This document shows positions 7,495 to 15,344 of a DNA stretch of 22,959 bases, piece after piece. The notes below the pieces were generated by a model. That model saw nothing but the letters and a program-made list of their open reading frames with translations, made no database searches and was not told the origin of the DNA. Where the stretch lies: assembly GCA_012274175.1 (NCBI GenBank), contig JAAOZZ010000118.1, forward strand, positions 1 to 22,959. Direction: 5' to 3'. Source of the DNA: Betaproteobacteria bacterium (GTDB lineage Bacteria > Pseudomonadota > Gammaproteobacteria > Burkholderiales > Usitatibacteraceae). A program made the translations under genes and the position numbers. How positions within the stretch are numbered: the stretch's first letter is position 1; each line of letters starts with the position of its first letter.

Positions 7495-8433
7495 ATGGCG
7501 GAGCGTCGCCTGCAGGTCTTCCACGCGGTCGCGAAGCACTTCTCGTTCACGAAGGCGGCCGACGCGCTATTCATGACCCAGCCGGCGGTGACGTTCCAGA
7601 TCCGCCAGCTCGAGGAGCATTTCAACACGCGGCTCTTCGACCGCGCCCACGGCCGCATCTCGCTCACCCCCGCCGGCGTGGTGGCGCTGGAATATGCCGA
7701 GCGCATCCTCGAGCTCTCCGCCGAGCTCGATACGCAGATGAAGGAGCTGAGCGGCCAGATGGCGGGCCCGCTGCTGATCGGGGCCAGCACGACCATCGCG
7801 GAGTACCTGCTGCCGCAGATCCTGGGCGAGTTCAAGGCGCAGCATCCTTCCGTGGTGCCCCGGCTTTTCGTCGCCAATTCCGAGGCCGTGCAGTCCCGTG
7901 CGGCGGAGCGCAGCCTGGACGTGGGATTCATCGAGGGGGACTCGCACCTGCCGTCGATCGCGGCCGAGGTCGTCTGCGACGACGAGCTGCAGGTCGTATG
8001 CGCGCCGGAGCACCCGCTGGCGAGGCTCGAGGTCGCGACGCCCAAAGCCCTCATGGAGCACGCCTTCGTGAGCCGCGAAGCGGGATCGGGCACCCGCGAG
8101 GTGATCGACCATTACCTGCAGAAGGCGGGCTTCGGTCCCGACTCGCTCCAGGTCATGATGGAAGTGGGCAGCCCCGAGGCCCTGAAGGGGATGGTGGCCA
8201 CGGGCGTGGGCTTCGCCATCATGTCGCGATCGACGGTGATGAAGGAGATCCGGCTGGGCGAGCTGGTCCAGATCCCGCTCTCGCCGCCCCTGATCCGCCA
8301 CCTCTCGGTGGTCTATCCGCGGGAGCGGTTCCACTCCCGGCTGGTCAACAGCTTCGTGCAGTTCGCGAAGGAACGCCTAGTCGAAATGCACGCCGCCGAT
8401 GTGCGCGCGGCGGGAGGCCGGGTGCGGGCCTAG
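7495..8433 (+). CDS. LysR-family transcriptional regulator
   Basis: The 312-residue protein has an N-terminal winged HTH (residues 3-60; KAADALFMTQPAVTFQIRQLE is the recognition region) and a periplasmic-binding-protein-like effector domain from about residue 90 with the usual GSGTREVIDHYL segment. It resembles CysL/CbbR-type regulators more than the longer CysB. It converges on sat, leaving 17 bases between stops, and follows merTP on the same strand after a 174-base gap. Sulfur-gene control is plausible from position only. Its target cannot be read from the sequence. Confidence 0.9.
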   Translation: MAERRLQVFHAVAKHFSFTKAADALFMTQPAVTFQIRQLEEHFNTRLFDRAHGRISLTPAGVVALEYAERILELSAELDTQMKELSGQMAGPLLIGASTTIAEYLLPQILGEFKAQHPSVVPRLFVANSEAVQSRAAERSLDVGFIEGDSHLPSIAAEVVCDDELQVVCAPEHPLARLEVATPKALMEHAFVSREAGSGTREVIDHYLQKAGFGPDSLQVMMEVGSPEALKGMVATGVGFAIMSRSTVMKEIRLGELVQIPLSPPLIRHLSVVYPRERFHSRLVNSFVQFAKERLVEMHAADVRAAGGRVRA

Positions 8434-8450
8434 CCCCGGATTGCGCCGCG

Positions 8451-9668
8451 TCAGCGCGCGGAATGCCCCGCGAGCTTGACTTCGACCTTGTCGCTCTCGG
8501 CGATGCCGGCGTAATACGCGCGCAGGATCTCCAGGACTTCCGGCCGCGAGAATTCCGCCGGCACGGGGCTGCCTTCCGAAAGCCACTTGCGCAGCTTCGT
8601 GCCCGACACGAGGAGCCGGTCGGCCTCTTTGTGGGGGCAGGTGCGCGCGGAAGCCATGCCGCCGCACGCGTAGCACCAGAACGTCCAGTCGATCTTCATC
8701 GGCTCGATCTCGAGCGCGTCCTGCGGGATCTCGTCGAAGATGCGATGGGCGTCGAACGGCCCGTAGTAGCTTCCGACCCCGGCATGGTCCCGCCCGAGGA
8801 TCTGGTAGGCGCAGCCGTAGTTCTGCCGGAACACAGCGTGCAGCAGCGCCTCGCGCGGCCCGGCGTAGCGCATATCGAGGGGATAGCCCGCCTGGACCAC
8901 GGTGCCCGGCACGAAGTACTTCTCGATCAGCGTGCCGATCGCCCGGGTGCGCACGTCGGCCGGGATGTCGCCCGGCTTCAGGTTGCCGAGCAACGAATGC
9001 ACCAGCACGCCGTCGCAGATCTCGATGGCGACCTTGGCGAGGTACTCGTGGGAGCGATGCATGGGGTTGCGCGTCTGGAACGCGGCCGCCCGCGTCCATC
9101 CCAGCCGCTCGAACTCGGCGCGGGTCTCGGCGGGCGTCATGAAGAGCGCGCCGTAGGTCGCCTTGAAGCCGCCGTCGGAAAGCACTCGCACCGGGCCCGC
9201 CAGGTTCACGTCGCCCTGCTGCATCACCATCTTCACGCCGGGATGCTCGGTGTCCGTCGTCTTGAACACCGACTGGCATTCCTGCGCCTTGTCGATCCGG
9301 TACTTCTCCGTGACCTTCATCACCGCGAGGAGGCTGCCGTCGTCGGGATCGGCGAGCGCGATGTCCTCGCCCACGACGATGGCCTCCGCGGTGGCCGCGT
9401 CCACCGACATCGTGATGGGGATCGGCCAGAAGAGGCCCGATGCCGTCTTGAAGGATCGGCACACTCCATCCCAGTCGGCATGGGACATGAAGCCGTCCAG
9501 CGGCGTGAAGCCGCCGATGCCGAGCATGATCAGGTCGCCCTTTTCGCGCGAGGTGACGCGCACGGTGCGCAGGCTCTTCGCCCGGGCGCGCTCGGCTACG
9601 AGCGGCTCGCCGTCGAGCATCAGCGGCTTGAGGGCACCACCTCCGTGCGGAGAAACCAGCTTGGGCAA
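8451..9668 (-). CDS. sat: ATP sulfurylase (sulfate adenylyltransferase)
   Basis: The 405-residue homooligomeric-type Sat catalyses APS + PPi to ATP + sulfate in sulfur oxidisers, or the reverse for sulfate activation. The nucleotide motif [10 protein letters not shown] is at residues 198-207 and GRDHAG at 292-297. A zinc-type cysteine cluster (WCYAC...CPHK) near 331-347 is typical of Sat from dsr-bearing bacteria. The start is unclear: the longest conventional call begins at TTG 9668, but in-frame upstream codons read [10 protein letters not shown], which looks like genuine Sat N-terminus and has no usual start codon in frame. An ATG at 9700 is one base out of frame. The neighbouring dsr genes favour the ATP-forming direction. 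Confidence 0.93.
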   Translation of the reverse strand: MPKLVSPHGGGALKPLMLDGEPLVAERARAKSLRTVRVTSREKGDLIMLGIGGFTPLDGFMSHADWDGVCRSFKTASGLFWPIPITMSVDAATAEAIVVGEDIALADPDDGSLLAVMKVTEKYRIDKAQECQSVFKTTDTEHPGVKMVMQQGDVNLAGPVRVLSDGGFKATYGALFMTPAETRAEFERLGWTRAAAFQTRNPMHRSHEYLAKVAIEICDGVLVHSLLGNLKPGDIPADVRTRAIGTLIEKYFVPGTVVQAGYPLDMRYAGPREALLHAVFRQNYGCAYQILGRDHAGVGSYYGPFDAHRIFDEIPQDALEIEPMKIDWTFWCYACGGMASARTCPHKEADRLLVSGTKLRKWLSEGSPVPAEFSRPEVLEILRAYYAGIAESDKVEVKLAGHSAR

Positions 9669-9841
9669 GGGATTCAGGGTCTCGAATCGAATGGGTGCAT
9701 TGTCGGGAGGCGCGGCGCGGTGCGCAAAACCGTAATCCGAATGAATGGATAAGGCCAGTTAATCAGACGGAAAGCGCGCCGTGGTATTGCGCGAGTCCGT
9801 TGCTCACGCGGTCGCGGCCGGTCGGCGAGCGGCGCGCGAGG

Positions 9842-10210
9842 CTATGCCGTGCTGCCGAAGCCCTTGTCGGTCGCACCCGCCGGCGCCTGGAGTCCCGCGA
9901 TCCGGCAACCCTGGGCTACCGGTCCGCCGGGGAAGAGGACGTACAGGTGCTTGATGCCGCCCTGGCGATGAAACTTCTCGTCGAGCGCATCGTGCAGCTC
10001 GCGCAGGTGGACGGTGGTCGGGTCGTGCCGTGCGTAGAATTCCTGCAGGGCGCGCAACGCCTCCCAGTGTTCCTCGCCCAGCTCGAGGCCTTCCTTGCGC
10101 GCCGCTTCGGCGGCGGCAACCGGCGTCCAGCCCTCGGGCGCATGGGGGAATCGGGGATCCTTGTCGGCGTCGCTGTCGCGTCCGACGATCGCATCCATCA
10201 AGCTGGTCAT
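9842..10210 (-). CDS. DsrC-family protein with only the inner cysteine
   Basis: The 122-residue protein shows the DsrC/TusE core (LELGEEHWEALRALQEFY, later KHLYVLFPGGP) and the C-terminal arm QGCRIAGLQAPAG. Cys102 matches the inner arm cysteine of DsrC (Cys98 of the canonical copy in this window). The position 11 residues on, where DsrC has its penultimate cysteine, is Ala113, and a further nine residues (TDKGFGSTA) extend the tail. It therefore cannot form the intramolecular disulfide or carry a trisulfide between two cysteines as DsrC does. TusE keeps the opposite cysteine, so this is not TusE. It has a strong GGAGGACAGG ribosome site. It lies upstream of sat on the same strand with a 173-base gap that holds no other gene I can support. 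A regulatory or carrier role is inferred. Confidence 0.85.
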   Translation of the reverse strand: MTSLMDAIVGRDSDADKDPRFPHAPEGWTPVAAAEAARKEGLELGEEHWEALRALQEFYARHDPTTVHLRELHDALDEKFHRQGGIKHLYVLFPGGPVAQGCRIAGLQAPAGATDKGFGSTA

Positions 10211-10299
10211 GGTCCTGTCCTCCGGGATCGGGACGCGGCGGCGGCGCGCATTCAGGGCCGCGGGCGCGCGACATACGCACTACGACGGGCAAGCGTGCA

Positions 10300-10320
10300 A
10301 TACTGGAATCGAGTATATAC
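10300..10320. promoter_or_regulatory. Short palindromes in the divergent promoter region
   Basis: ATACT-N7-AGTAT (10300-10316) overlaps the self-complementary octamer GTATATAC (10313-10320), just ahead of the ATG at 10328, in an otherwise very GC-rich 117-base gap between two divergent genes. This AT-rich patch is a candidate promoter or operator site. No clear -35 element was found. Confidence 0.35.
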
Positions 10321-10327
10321 CGCTGCG

Positions 10328-11386
10328 ATGATCCGAAACCTTCCCCAGATCGCGCGCGTCGTGCAGCGCAATTGCGACGTCTCCGACGCGCGGCACGCGG
10401 GCGACTACGGCCTGTGCACCTTCCTGCTGAAGATGCGCGAGTACTACCGCTGGGAGAACGAGCTGCCCCTCGCCCATAGCCTGCCCAGGGACGAGCTGGG
10501 CGACTGGCTGCAGCGGCGCGAGCAACTCTGGGACACCGTGGAGGCGGAGGACTTCGAGCCGCTTCCCCTCGAGGGCGGGGCGCTCGATCCATTCGACGCC
10601 GAAGGCGCCAACCGCGAGCTGCTTCCCCGGGGCGGCGTGTACAGCGCCGGTTACGGGCGGTTCGGAAAGCCGATGTTCTTCCTCGGCCGGCTGCTGCGCG
10701 TCGAGGAACGCGCCGGCTTCACCATCCTGGTCTCCTCGTGCGAGTACGCGCGCGAGCTGGCGGCGCCGCCGGCGATGCTGCAGGGCCGGACGATCTTCGT
10801 GCGCATGGAATCGGCGCGCCGCTACCTGTGGGAGAAGATCGAGGAGTGGCAATGGCGCAAGCAGGACAACGCCATGAAGCGCGCGATCGCCGGCTACGAC
10901 TTCATCTCCGGCACCGAGGCGGCGCTGCAGCGCATGGCGGACAACGAGGTGGAGAGCATGATCCTGCACGAGGTGGGCGAGGCGATGGCCGGAGAGCTCC
11001 TGGGCGAAGGCTGGCGCGACGTGGTGTTGTCGGTGGCGCGCACTCCCGGCGAGCCCGTCGCCCGGGCGGTGCGCGACCTGCTCGCCGATTGCCTCTCGAC
11101 GCTGCCGCAGCTCGTCGCGCGCGCCAACCTTCCGGCGCTGCACTTCCATTTCGCCACCTTCGATGCCCCGCGCCGTCAGCTCTTTCCCGAGGCGCTGGCG
11201 GCCTACGGGGAAATCCTGCGGGGCGCGGACCTGGAGTGCCTCGCGCGGGTCGCGCGCGAAGGCGCCGAGCGTTGGCTCGCGACCGCACGGGGATTGCTGG
11301 CGCTCGATGGGCCCGCTCGCGAGTCCGCGCTGCAGGCGCTGCTCCCGCGCGAAGCGCCGCGGGACGCGGCGGGATGCCCGCGCTAG
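10328..11386 (+). CDS. Conserved protein of unknown function, possibly Sfum_1244-like
   Basis: The 352-residue soluble protein has no signal peptide or clear membrane segment. It begins MIRNLPQIARVVQRNCDVSDARHAGDYGLC and has a regular coding pattern with many acidic, mostly helical segments, plus a central part (about 95-165) rich in aromatic residues (GRFGKPMFFLGRLL, YLWEKIEEWQWRK). The C-terminal half contains ESMILHEVGEA, but the spacing does not match a metalloprotease HExxH site. I think it resembles a family labelled Sfum_1244 in databases; this is recall, not a search. It opens the plus-strand run of accessory genes, and its TAG stop shares the CTAG at 11383-11386 with the opposing gene. 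Confidence 0.75.
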   Translation: MIRNLPQIARVVQRNCDVSDARHAGDYGLCTFLLKMREYYRWENELPLAHSLPRDELGDWLQRREQLWDTVEAEDFEPLPLEGGALDPFDAEGANRELLPRGGVYSAGYGRFGKPMFFLGRLLRVEERAGFTILVSSCEYARELAAPPAMLQGRTIFVRMESARRYLWEKIEEWQWRKQDNAMKRAIAGYDFISGTEAALQRMADNEVESMILHEVGEAMAGELLGEGWRDVVLSVARTPGEPVARAVRDLLADCLSTLPQLVARANLPALHFHFATFDAPRRQLFPEALAAYGEILRGADLECLARVAREGAERWLATARGLLALDGPARESALQALLPREAPRDAAGCPR

Positions 11387-11958
11387 GTCTCCAGCGCGTG
11401 GTCCACCACCCGCTTCGCGAGGCGCACCATTTCCGGCGCCTCGATCTCCATCACCTGCTCGACGACCCACTTGTTCTCGCCGCCGGCCATCGCATCGGCC
11501 GCCGCACCGGCGAAGAAGCGCAGGCAGGCGAACCCCGGCTCCCCGTCGCGATACTCGAAGGCGCTATAGGACTCGAAGCGGGCATTGAGCAAGTCCACGA
11601 AGGGCTTGCGGTACTCCCCCGGCCCGAAGAGGTCGAGCTGGTTGTTCTCCATGGTGGCCGCCAGGTGCGAGGCCAGGGCGCCGATGAGCTCCGCCCGGTC
11701 GGCCTCCGGAATCTTGCCGTACACGGTCCGGTCCACCAGCTGCACGAGGAAGGCGATGAACTCGGACAGCACGTCGGTCGCCATGCGGTCGGAGCCGAAG
11801 CGGAATCCCTCGCCTTCGAGGTGCTTGTAGATCTCGAGGGAGATCTTCCAGACGTTCGCACCGATCACGCCGGCGCGGTCGGCAAGGGAGCGCGGTCCCT
11901 TCTTGCGCCAGCGGGTCTTGGCGAGCGCTATCGTCGGTCGGGTGCTGATGATGCCCAT
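11383..11958 (-). CDS. Conserved protein of unknown function (191 aa)
   Basis: The product of 191 residues begins MGIISTRPTIALAKTRWRKKG, a basic N-terminus, followed by a mostly helical soluble domain (SLEIYKHLEGEGFRFG, ELIGALASHLAATMENNQ) and ends VRLAKRVVDHALET. I recognise no catalytic motif. The ORF continues further upstream, but the extra residues overlap the divergent Sel1 gene and are non-coding in character, so ATG 11958 is chosen. Its stop overlaps the stop of the convergent 352-residue gene by four bases, and it diverges from the Sel1-repeat gene, so it likely has its own promoter within the accessory block. Confidence 0.75.
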   Translation of the reverse strand: MGIISTRPTIALAKTRWRKKGPRSLADRAGVIGANVWKISLEIYKHLEGEGFRFGSDRMATDVLSEFIAFLVQLVDRTVYGKIPEADRAELIGALASHLAATMENNQLDLFGPGEYRKPFVDLLNARFESYSAFEYRDGEPGFACLRFFAGAAADAMAGGENKWVVEQVMEIEAPEMVRLAKRVVDHALET

Positions 11959-12009
11959 GGCGGTCGGTCCCTGCGGTGCATTGGGGGATAATAAACCCGG
12001 GAGGAACAC
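11959..12009. promoter_or_regulatory. Compact bidirectional promoter region
   Basis: Only 51 bases separate two divergent genes. The AT-rich GATAATAAA patch (11987-11995) offers a GATAAT -10 for the rightward gene and TATTAT (11993-11988) for the leftward gene. GGGAGGAAC ahead of 12010 is the Sel1 gene's ribosome site. No convincing -35 elements were seen. Confidence 0.35.
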
Positions 12010-12459
12010 ATGTCGGGTCTGGATATGGAACTTGCAAGCGGCATCGCGGCCTTCGAGGCGAAGGAGTTCGCGCGCGCGCGCCAGCTGCTCGAGCCGCTCG
12101 CGGAGCAGGGCGAGCCCGGGGCGCAATACCGCTTCGCGGTGATGGCCCAGGTGGGGTTGGGCATGGTGAAGAACTGCGCGACCGCGGTGAAATGGATGCG
12201 CGCGGCCGCCGAGCAGGGCTATGCCCTCGCGCAGCACGGCCTGGGATTCATGTACTTCCAGGGCGAATGCACCAAGTCCGACGCCGCGGAAGCCGCCAAG
12301 TGGTTCCGCCTCGCCGCCGAGCAGGGCCTGGCGGGCTCGCAATCGACGCTCGCGATGATGTACGAGAAGGGCGTGGGCGTCGAACGCGACCCGGTCGAGG
12401 CCGCGAAATGGCTCCTGGCTTCCGAAGACAGCCCGGGCGCGCCGCCGGCTACTTCCTGA
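12010..12459 (+). CDS. Sel1-repeat (TPR-like) protein
   Basis: The 149-residue soluble protein is built from about three Sel1-like helical repeats: EQGEPGAQYRFAVMAQVG, then AAEQGYALAQHGLGFMYFQG and AAEQGLAGSQSTLAMMYEKG, each followed by a KW[ML/F]R or KWLL helix. Such repeats act as protein-protein scaffolds. There is no signal peptide, so it is probably cytoplasmic. A strong GGGAGGAAC ribosome site supports the ATG at 12010. Its last 11 bases overlap the end of the opposing small gene. Its partner is unknown; neighbouring genes are the obvious candidates. Confidence 0.85.
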   Translation: MSGLDMELASGIAAFEAKEFARARQLLEPLAEQGEPGAQYRFAVMAQVGLGMVKNCATAVKWMRAAAEQGYALAQHGLGFMYFQGECTKSDAAEAAKWFRLAAEQGLAGSQSTLAMMYEKGVGVERDPVEAAKWLLASEDSPGAPPATS

Positions 12460-12646
12460 CCCAGGCCTCGAAGCCCCCGGCATCCTTCTCCAGGCCGCGC
12501 GCGTAGCCGGCCTCGTAGGCCTCGCCCGCCCGCTGCTCCTCCCGCTTCGGGTTGTGCAGGAAGCCGGAGGCCCATCCATTGATGTATTCCGGATCGACGC
12601 CGGCCTTGCCCATGCGGTCGATGGATTCGTAGTACGCGCTGTTCAT
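12449..12646 (-). CDS. Small conserved-looking protein of unknown function (65 aa)
   Basis: A short frame begins MNSAYYESIDRMGKAGVDPEY and continues INGWASGFLHNPKREEQRAGEAYEAGYARGLE, ending GGFEAWVRK. Evidence for a real gene: a near-perfect GGAGGAGC ribosome site seven bases before ATG 12646, a balanced low-complexity-free composition rich in Tyr, Gly and Glu, and a position filling the gap exactly between neighbours. A longer reading that starts 11 codons upstream lacks a ribosome site. It overlaps the Sel1 gene tail to tail. No domain is recognised. Confidence 0.65.
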   Translation of the reverse strand: MNSAYYESIDRMGKAGVDPEYINGWASGFLHNPKREEQRAGEAYEAGYARGLEKDAGGFEAWVRK

Positions 12647-12735
12647 GTTTCGTGCTCCTCCATGGTGGGGTGGATACATGCTACGCTCGCGCCGATGGGA
12701 CGCGATGCAAGCGGATGCGGCGATTCGGGGGAAGG

Positions 12736-13059
12736 ATGCGGTTCAAGGTGATCATCGACGAGCAGGTCTACGCGGTCGACGTGCCCGAGGAGCTCCTCGA
12801 CGAGGCCACGGCCTTCCACGCCAAGCTCGACCGGGACATGGACCGCGGCTGGCAGATGAGCCGCGAGTTCGTCGAGCGCCCGGACGCGCTGCAGCGCTGC
12901 CAGATCGTGGCCGACAAGCTGCTCACCAGCATCGTCACCGGCAACCAGGCCACCGCGATGCTGCTGAGCGGCTACATCGCGCAGCGCATGCCGGGCGCGA
13001 TCGGCGTGGACATCGACGCGACCGGAGAGATGCAGAACACCGAGCTCATCTTTGGATAG
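12736..13059 (+). CDS. Conserved protein of unknown function (107 aa)
   Basis: The product begins MRFKVIIDEQVYAVDVPEELL and continues as an amphipathic helical protein with DEATAFHAKLDRDMDRGWQ and a C-terminal part ending TGEMQNTELIFG. There are no cysteine pairs and no membrane helix. The GGGGGAAGG directly before ATG 12736 serves as ribosome site; another in-frame ATG lies seven codons upstream. It begins a tight plus-strand run of five genes (12736-14978) with the two oxygenases, the 96-residue protein and the S24-like protein, spacing 4-15 bases or overlapping, so these are probably one operon. Function unknown. Confidence 0.75.
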   Translation: MRFKVIIDEQVYAVDVPEELLDEATAFHAKLDRDMDRGWQMSREFVERPDALQRCQIVADKLLTSIVTGNQATAMLLSGYIAQRMPGAIGVDIDATGEMQNTELIFG

Positions 13060-13074
13060 GAACCGGAATAAGCG

Positions 13075-13668
13075 ATGACCTTTTCCGGCAGCCCCATCCG
13101 CGAGGTGAAGCCCGCGACCTTCATCTACGAGGTGGCGGGGGCGCTCGCGGGAGACGTGTGCGCCGAGGCGATCCGCCGCTTCGAGGCCAATACCGACCAG
13201 CAGTATCGCGGCCGCATCGGGCAGGAAGGCAGCGAGGTGCCCGAGGTGAAGCGCTCGACGGACCTGCGCATCAGCGGGCGCGAGGACTGGCGCGACATCG
13301 ATCGCACGCTCTCGCGGCAGCTGGTGTCGACCTTCAACGCGTTCGCCCGCGAGTTCCCGTTCTTCGCCGCCAACTCGTTCAAGGACATCGGCTACAACCT
13401 GCAGCGCACGCTCCCGGGGGAGTACTACCACTGGCACGTGGACGCCGGACCGGGTGCCTTCAGCGAGCGCCAGCTGGTGGCGATCTGGTACCTGAACGAC
13501 GTCCCCGGACCGGGGGGCGAGACCGAGTTTCCGCTGCAGGACGTGGCGATCCGCCCGCAGCGGGGCAAGCTCGTTTTGTTTCCCCCGTTCTGGACCCACA
13601 TGCACCGCGGCGCCACGCTGGAGCAGGGCGCCAAGTACATCGCCACGACATGGATCTGCTTCGCCTGA
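13075..13668 (+). CDS. 2-oxoglutarate/Fe(II) oxygenase, prolyl 4-hydroxylase-like
   Basis: The 197-residue protein has a double-stranded beta-helix oxygenase core. Iron ligands His121 and Asp123 are in YHWHVDAG and His177 in THMHRG. Lys187 (GAKYIATTW) is placed to bind 2-oxoglutarate, the P4H arrangement. The LNDVPGPGGETEFP segment between them is characteristic of P4H-type enzymes. It would hydroxylate a protein or small-molecule substrate using oxygen and 2-oxoglutarate in the cytoplasm. It is followed 15 bases later by a second, distantly related oxygenase. The substrate is unknown. Confidence 0.87.
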   Translation: MTFSGSPIREVKPATFIYEVAGALAGDVCAEAIRRFEANTDQQYRGRIGQEGSEVPEVKRSTDLRISGREDWRDIDRTLSRQLVSTFNAFAREFPFFAANSFKDIGYNLQRTLPGEYYHWHVDAGPGAFSERQLVAIWYLNDVPGPGGETEFPLQDVAIRPQRGKLVLFPPFWTHMHRGATLEQGAKYIATTWICFA

Positions 13669-13683
13669 ACCGGACACACCGAT

Positions 13684-14358
13684 ATGCTGCTTCCCATTCC
13701 CGGCGTCCTTAAGGGCGACGAGCTCGCCCTCGTGCGATCGTGGCTCGCCCAGGCGCGCTTCGTCGACGGCCGCCTTTCCGCCGGCACCGCGGCCCGCCGC
13801 GTGAAGGGCAACGAGGAGATGGAGGCCGGCGACGCGGACCTCGAGCGGCTCAACCGCGTGGTGATGGGCAACCTGCTGCGCCATCCGGCCTATCGCAGCG
13901 GGGCCCTGCCGCTGCACGTGGCAAGCCCGCTGTACTCGCGCTACCGGCCGGGCATGGCCTACGGCGACCACCTGGACGATCCGGTGATGGGCGCGGATGG
14001 CGTGATGTACCGTTCCGACATCGCGATCACGATCTTCCTGTCCGGGCCGCAGGACTGCGATGGCGGCGAGCTCGTGATCCGCACGGCGTTCGGCGAGCAG
14101 GTGGTGAAGCCCGCGGCGGGCGACGGGGTGCTCTACCCGGCGGGGACGATCCACCACGTGAATCCCGTCACCCGCGGAGAGCGCCTCGCGGCGGTCACCT
14201 GGGTGCAGAGCATGGTGCGCGATCCGGCGCGCCGGGAGCTCCTGCACGGGCTCAACGGGGCGCGCGAGAAGCTGCTGCAATCGGCACCGGACGCCGCGGA
14301 GACCGCGCAGGTGAACGCGGCCTACCTGAACCTGGTACGCATGTGGTCGGACCTTTGA
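13684..14358 (+). CDS. 2-oxoglutarate/Fe(II) oxygenase, PKHD/PiuC (YbiX)-like
   Basis: The 224-residue protein matches the length and layout of PiuC/YbiX-type Fe(II) hydroxylases: iron ligands His96 and Asp98 in GDHLDDP, His157 in GTIHHVNPVTRGER, and Arg167 for 2-oxoglutarate. The middle segment FLSGPQDCDGGELVI is typical. PiuC proteins are often linked to iron-uptake genes, but none are present here; instead the neighbours are another oxygenase and DsrC-like proteins, suggesting a different substrate. The ATG at 13684 has only a weak ribosome site, so translation may be coupled to the preceding gene. Confidence 0.9.
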   Translation: MLLPIPGVLKGDELALVRSWLAQARFVDGRLSAGTAARRVKGNEEMEAGDADLERLNRVVMGNLLRHPAYRSGALPLHVASPLYSRYRPGMAYGDHLDDPVMGADGVMYRSDIAITIFLSGPQDCDGGELVIRTAFGEQVVKPAAGDGVLYPAGTIHHVNPVTRGERLAAVTWVQSMVRDPARRELLHGLNGAREKLLQSAPDAAETAQVNAAYLNLVRMWSDL

Positions 14359-14368
14359 GGTGCCCGCG

Positions 14369-14659
14369 ATGAACGAACCGGAAGTTTCCGTGGAAGAGCG
14401 CATCCTGCAGGCGGTGAAGCTCACGCTCGCCGGCGTGATCAAGGACACTTCGACGCCCCACGGCATGCGCCATCCGCTCTCGGACCGCACCATCGAGGAC
14501 CTGCGCCAGTGCCTGGCACTCATCAGCGCACGGGAACGGGAGCTCGCGCAAGCGGCCGGGAAGCCGGCCGGCGCGCGGCCGCAGTACGCCGACGAGCCCC
14601 GGCGCGAAGGGCAGGTGATCCGTTTCCACCAGGGCAAGCCTTCCGCCGATGAAGGTTAG
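14369..14659 (+). CDS. Small helical protein of unknown function (96 aa)
   Basis: The frame reads MNEPEVSVEERILQAVKLTL, then a conserved-looking TSTPHGMRHPLSDRTIEDLRQ block and a charged tail. It is all helical by eye, without cysteine pairs or signal peptide. ATG 14369 lies eight bases after TGAGG and 10 bases after the oxygenase stop; an upstream GTG (14360) overlaps that ribosome site and is less likely. Its end overlaps the reading frame of the S24-like gene if that gene starts at its first ATG. Similar short proteins are sometimes mislabelled ScpA; I see no support for a chromosome-segregation role. Confidence 0.7.
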   Translation: MNEPEVSVEERILQAVKLTLAGVIKDTSTPHGMRHPLSDRTIEDLRQCLALISARERELAQAAGKPAGARPQYADEPRREGQVIRFHQGKPSADEG

Positions 14660-14663
14660 CGCC

Positions 14664-14978
14664 ATGGGAGCGGCGGGCTGCAGCGCGCTGGAGCCCTACG
14701 CGCTGCGCGTGCTGGGCGACAGCATGGAGCCCGAGTTCGCCGAGGGCTGCGTGATCATCGTGGACCCGGGGTACGTGCCGCGCGACGGCGCCTACGTGGT
14801 CGTGGAGTTCGCGGGCGACGTCTTCTTCCGCCAGCTCGTCTTCGAAGGCGAGCGCCGTTTCCTGAAGCCCCTCAATCCGAAGTATGGCGGCTTCGAGCTG
14901 ACCGGGCCTTACACCATCCGCGGCGGCGTGGTGCAGCGGGTGGGCAGGAGGCGTTCGCAGCGCAAGCATTACCAGTGA
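14664..14978 (+). CDS. Stand-alone S24/LexA-type peptidase-like domain
   Basis: The 104-residue protein is almost only an S24 domain. The nucleophile motif LGDSMEP places Ser20, followed by GCVIIVDPGYVPRDGAYVVVEF and a segment ending LKPLNPKYGGFEL, as in LexA and UmuD. There is no N-terminal DNA-binding domain. The catalytic lysine that family members carry in a xKRL context is replaced: the aligned stretch reads DVFFRQL (Arg56). Self-cleavage is therefore doubtful. ATG 14664 has GAAGG eight bases upstream; ATG 14649, overlapping the previous gene by 11 bases, would add five residues. The protein could act as a binding module or an altered protease. It ends the plus-strand run, seven bases before a convergent gene. 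Confidence 0.78.
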   Translation: MGAAGCSALEPYALRVLGDSMEPEFAEGCVIIVDPGYVPRDGAYVVVEFAGDVFFRQLVFEGERRFLKPLNPKYGGFELTGPYTIRGGVVQRVGRRRSQRKHYQ

Positions 14979-14985
14979 TCCGCGC

Positions 14986-15327
14986 TCAGTAGCCGCCCTT
15001 GCGCAGGCTCTCCGGAAGGCCCGCGATCTTGCCCGCCTGCTTCGAGGGATTGCCCGGGAAGAGGTCGAAGAGCGTCTTGTTGTCGACGCTGCGGCCGGTC
15101 CACTTTTCCTGCATCGCCTTCAGGATCGCGCGGTTGTTCGGCTGCTCGCCGTTGTGGTTGAAGTAGGCCTCGCGCAGGTACTCGATCACGTCCCAGTGGT
15201 CGGCGCCGAGCGTGAGCCCTTCCGCGGCGGCGATCGCCTCCGCGACGTCGCGGTCCCAGTCGTCCTGGGATTCCAGGTAGCCGTTTTCAGTCGCCTCGAT
15301 GGTCTTGCCTTTGGCTTCGTATGCCAT
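14986..15327 (-). CDS. DsrC-family protein lacking both redox cysteines
   Basis: The 113-residue protein has the full DsrC/TusE plan: N-terminal beta part (ENGYLESQDDWDRDVAEAIA), helix with TLGADHWDVIEYLREAYF, and the arm region FDLFPGNPSKQAGKIAGLPESLRKGGY. Aligning the AGLP of the arm with canonical DsrC puts Gly99 at the inner cysteine and Lys110 at the penultimate cysteine, and the whole chain has no cysteine at all. It cannot carry sulfur by persulfide chemistry and may instead be regulatory or structural, as suggested for DsrC homologues without arm cysteines (RspA-type). It has a GGAG ribosome site and is the last gene of the minus-strand operon. Confidence 0.88.
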   Translation of the reverse strand: MAYEAKGKTIEATENGYLESQDDWDRDVAEAIAAAEGLTLGADHWDVIEYLREAYFNHNGEQPNNRAILKAMQEKWTGRSVDNKTLFDLFPGNPSKQAGKIAGLPESLRKGGY

Positions 15328-15344
15328 GGTGTGCTCCGTTGCTG

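Noticed and set aside
9842..10210. Calling the single-cysteine DsrC-like protein TusE
   Set aside because: TusE keeps the penultimate cysteine; this protein keeps the inner one and has Ala at the outer position, so the name would be wrong.
10966..10990. A zinc-protease-like motif around LHEVGEA in the 352-aa protein
   Set aside because: The spacing is not HExxH, so it does not support a metalloprotease call.
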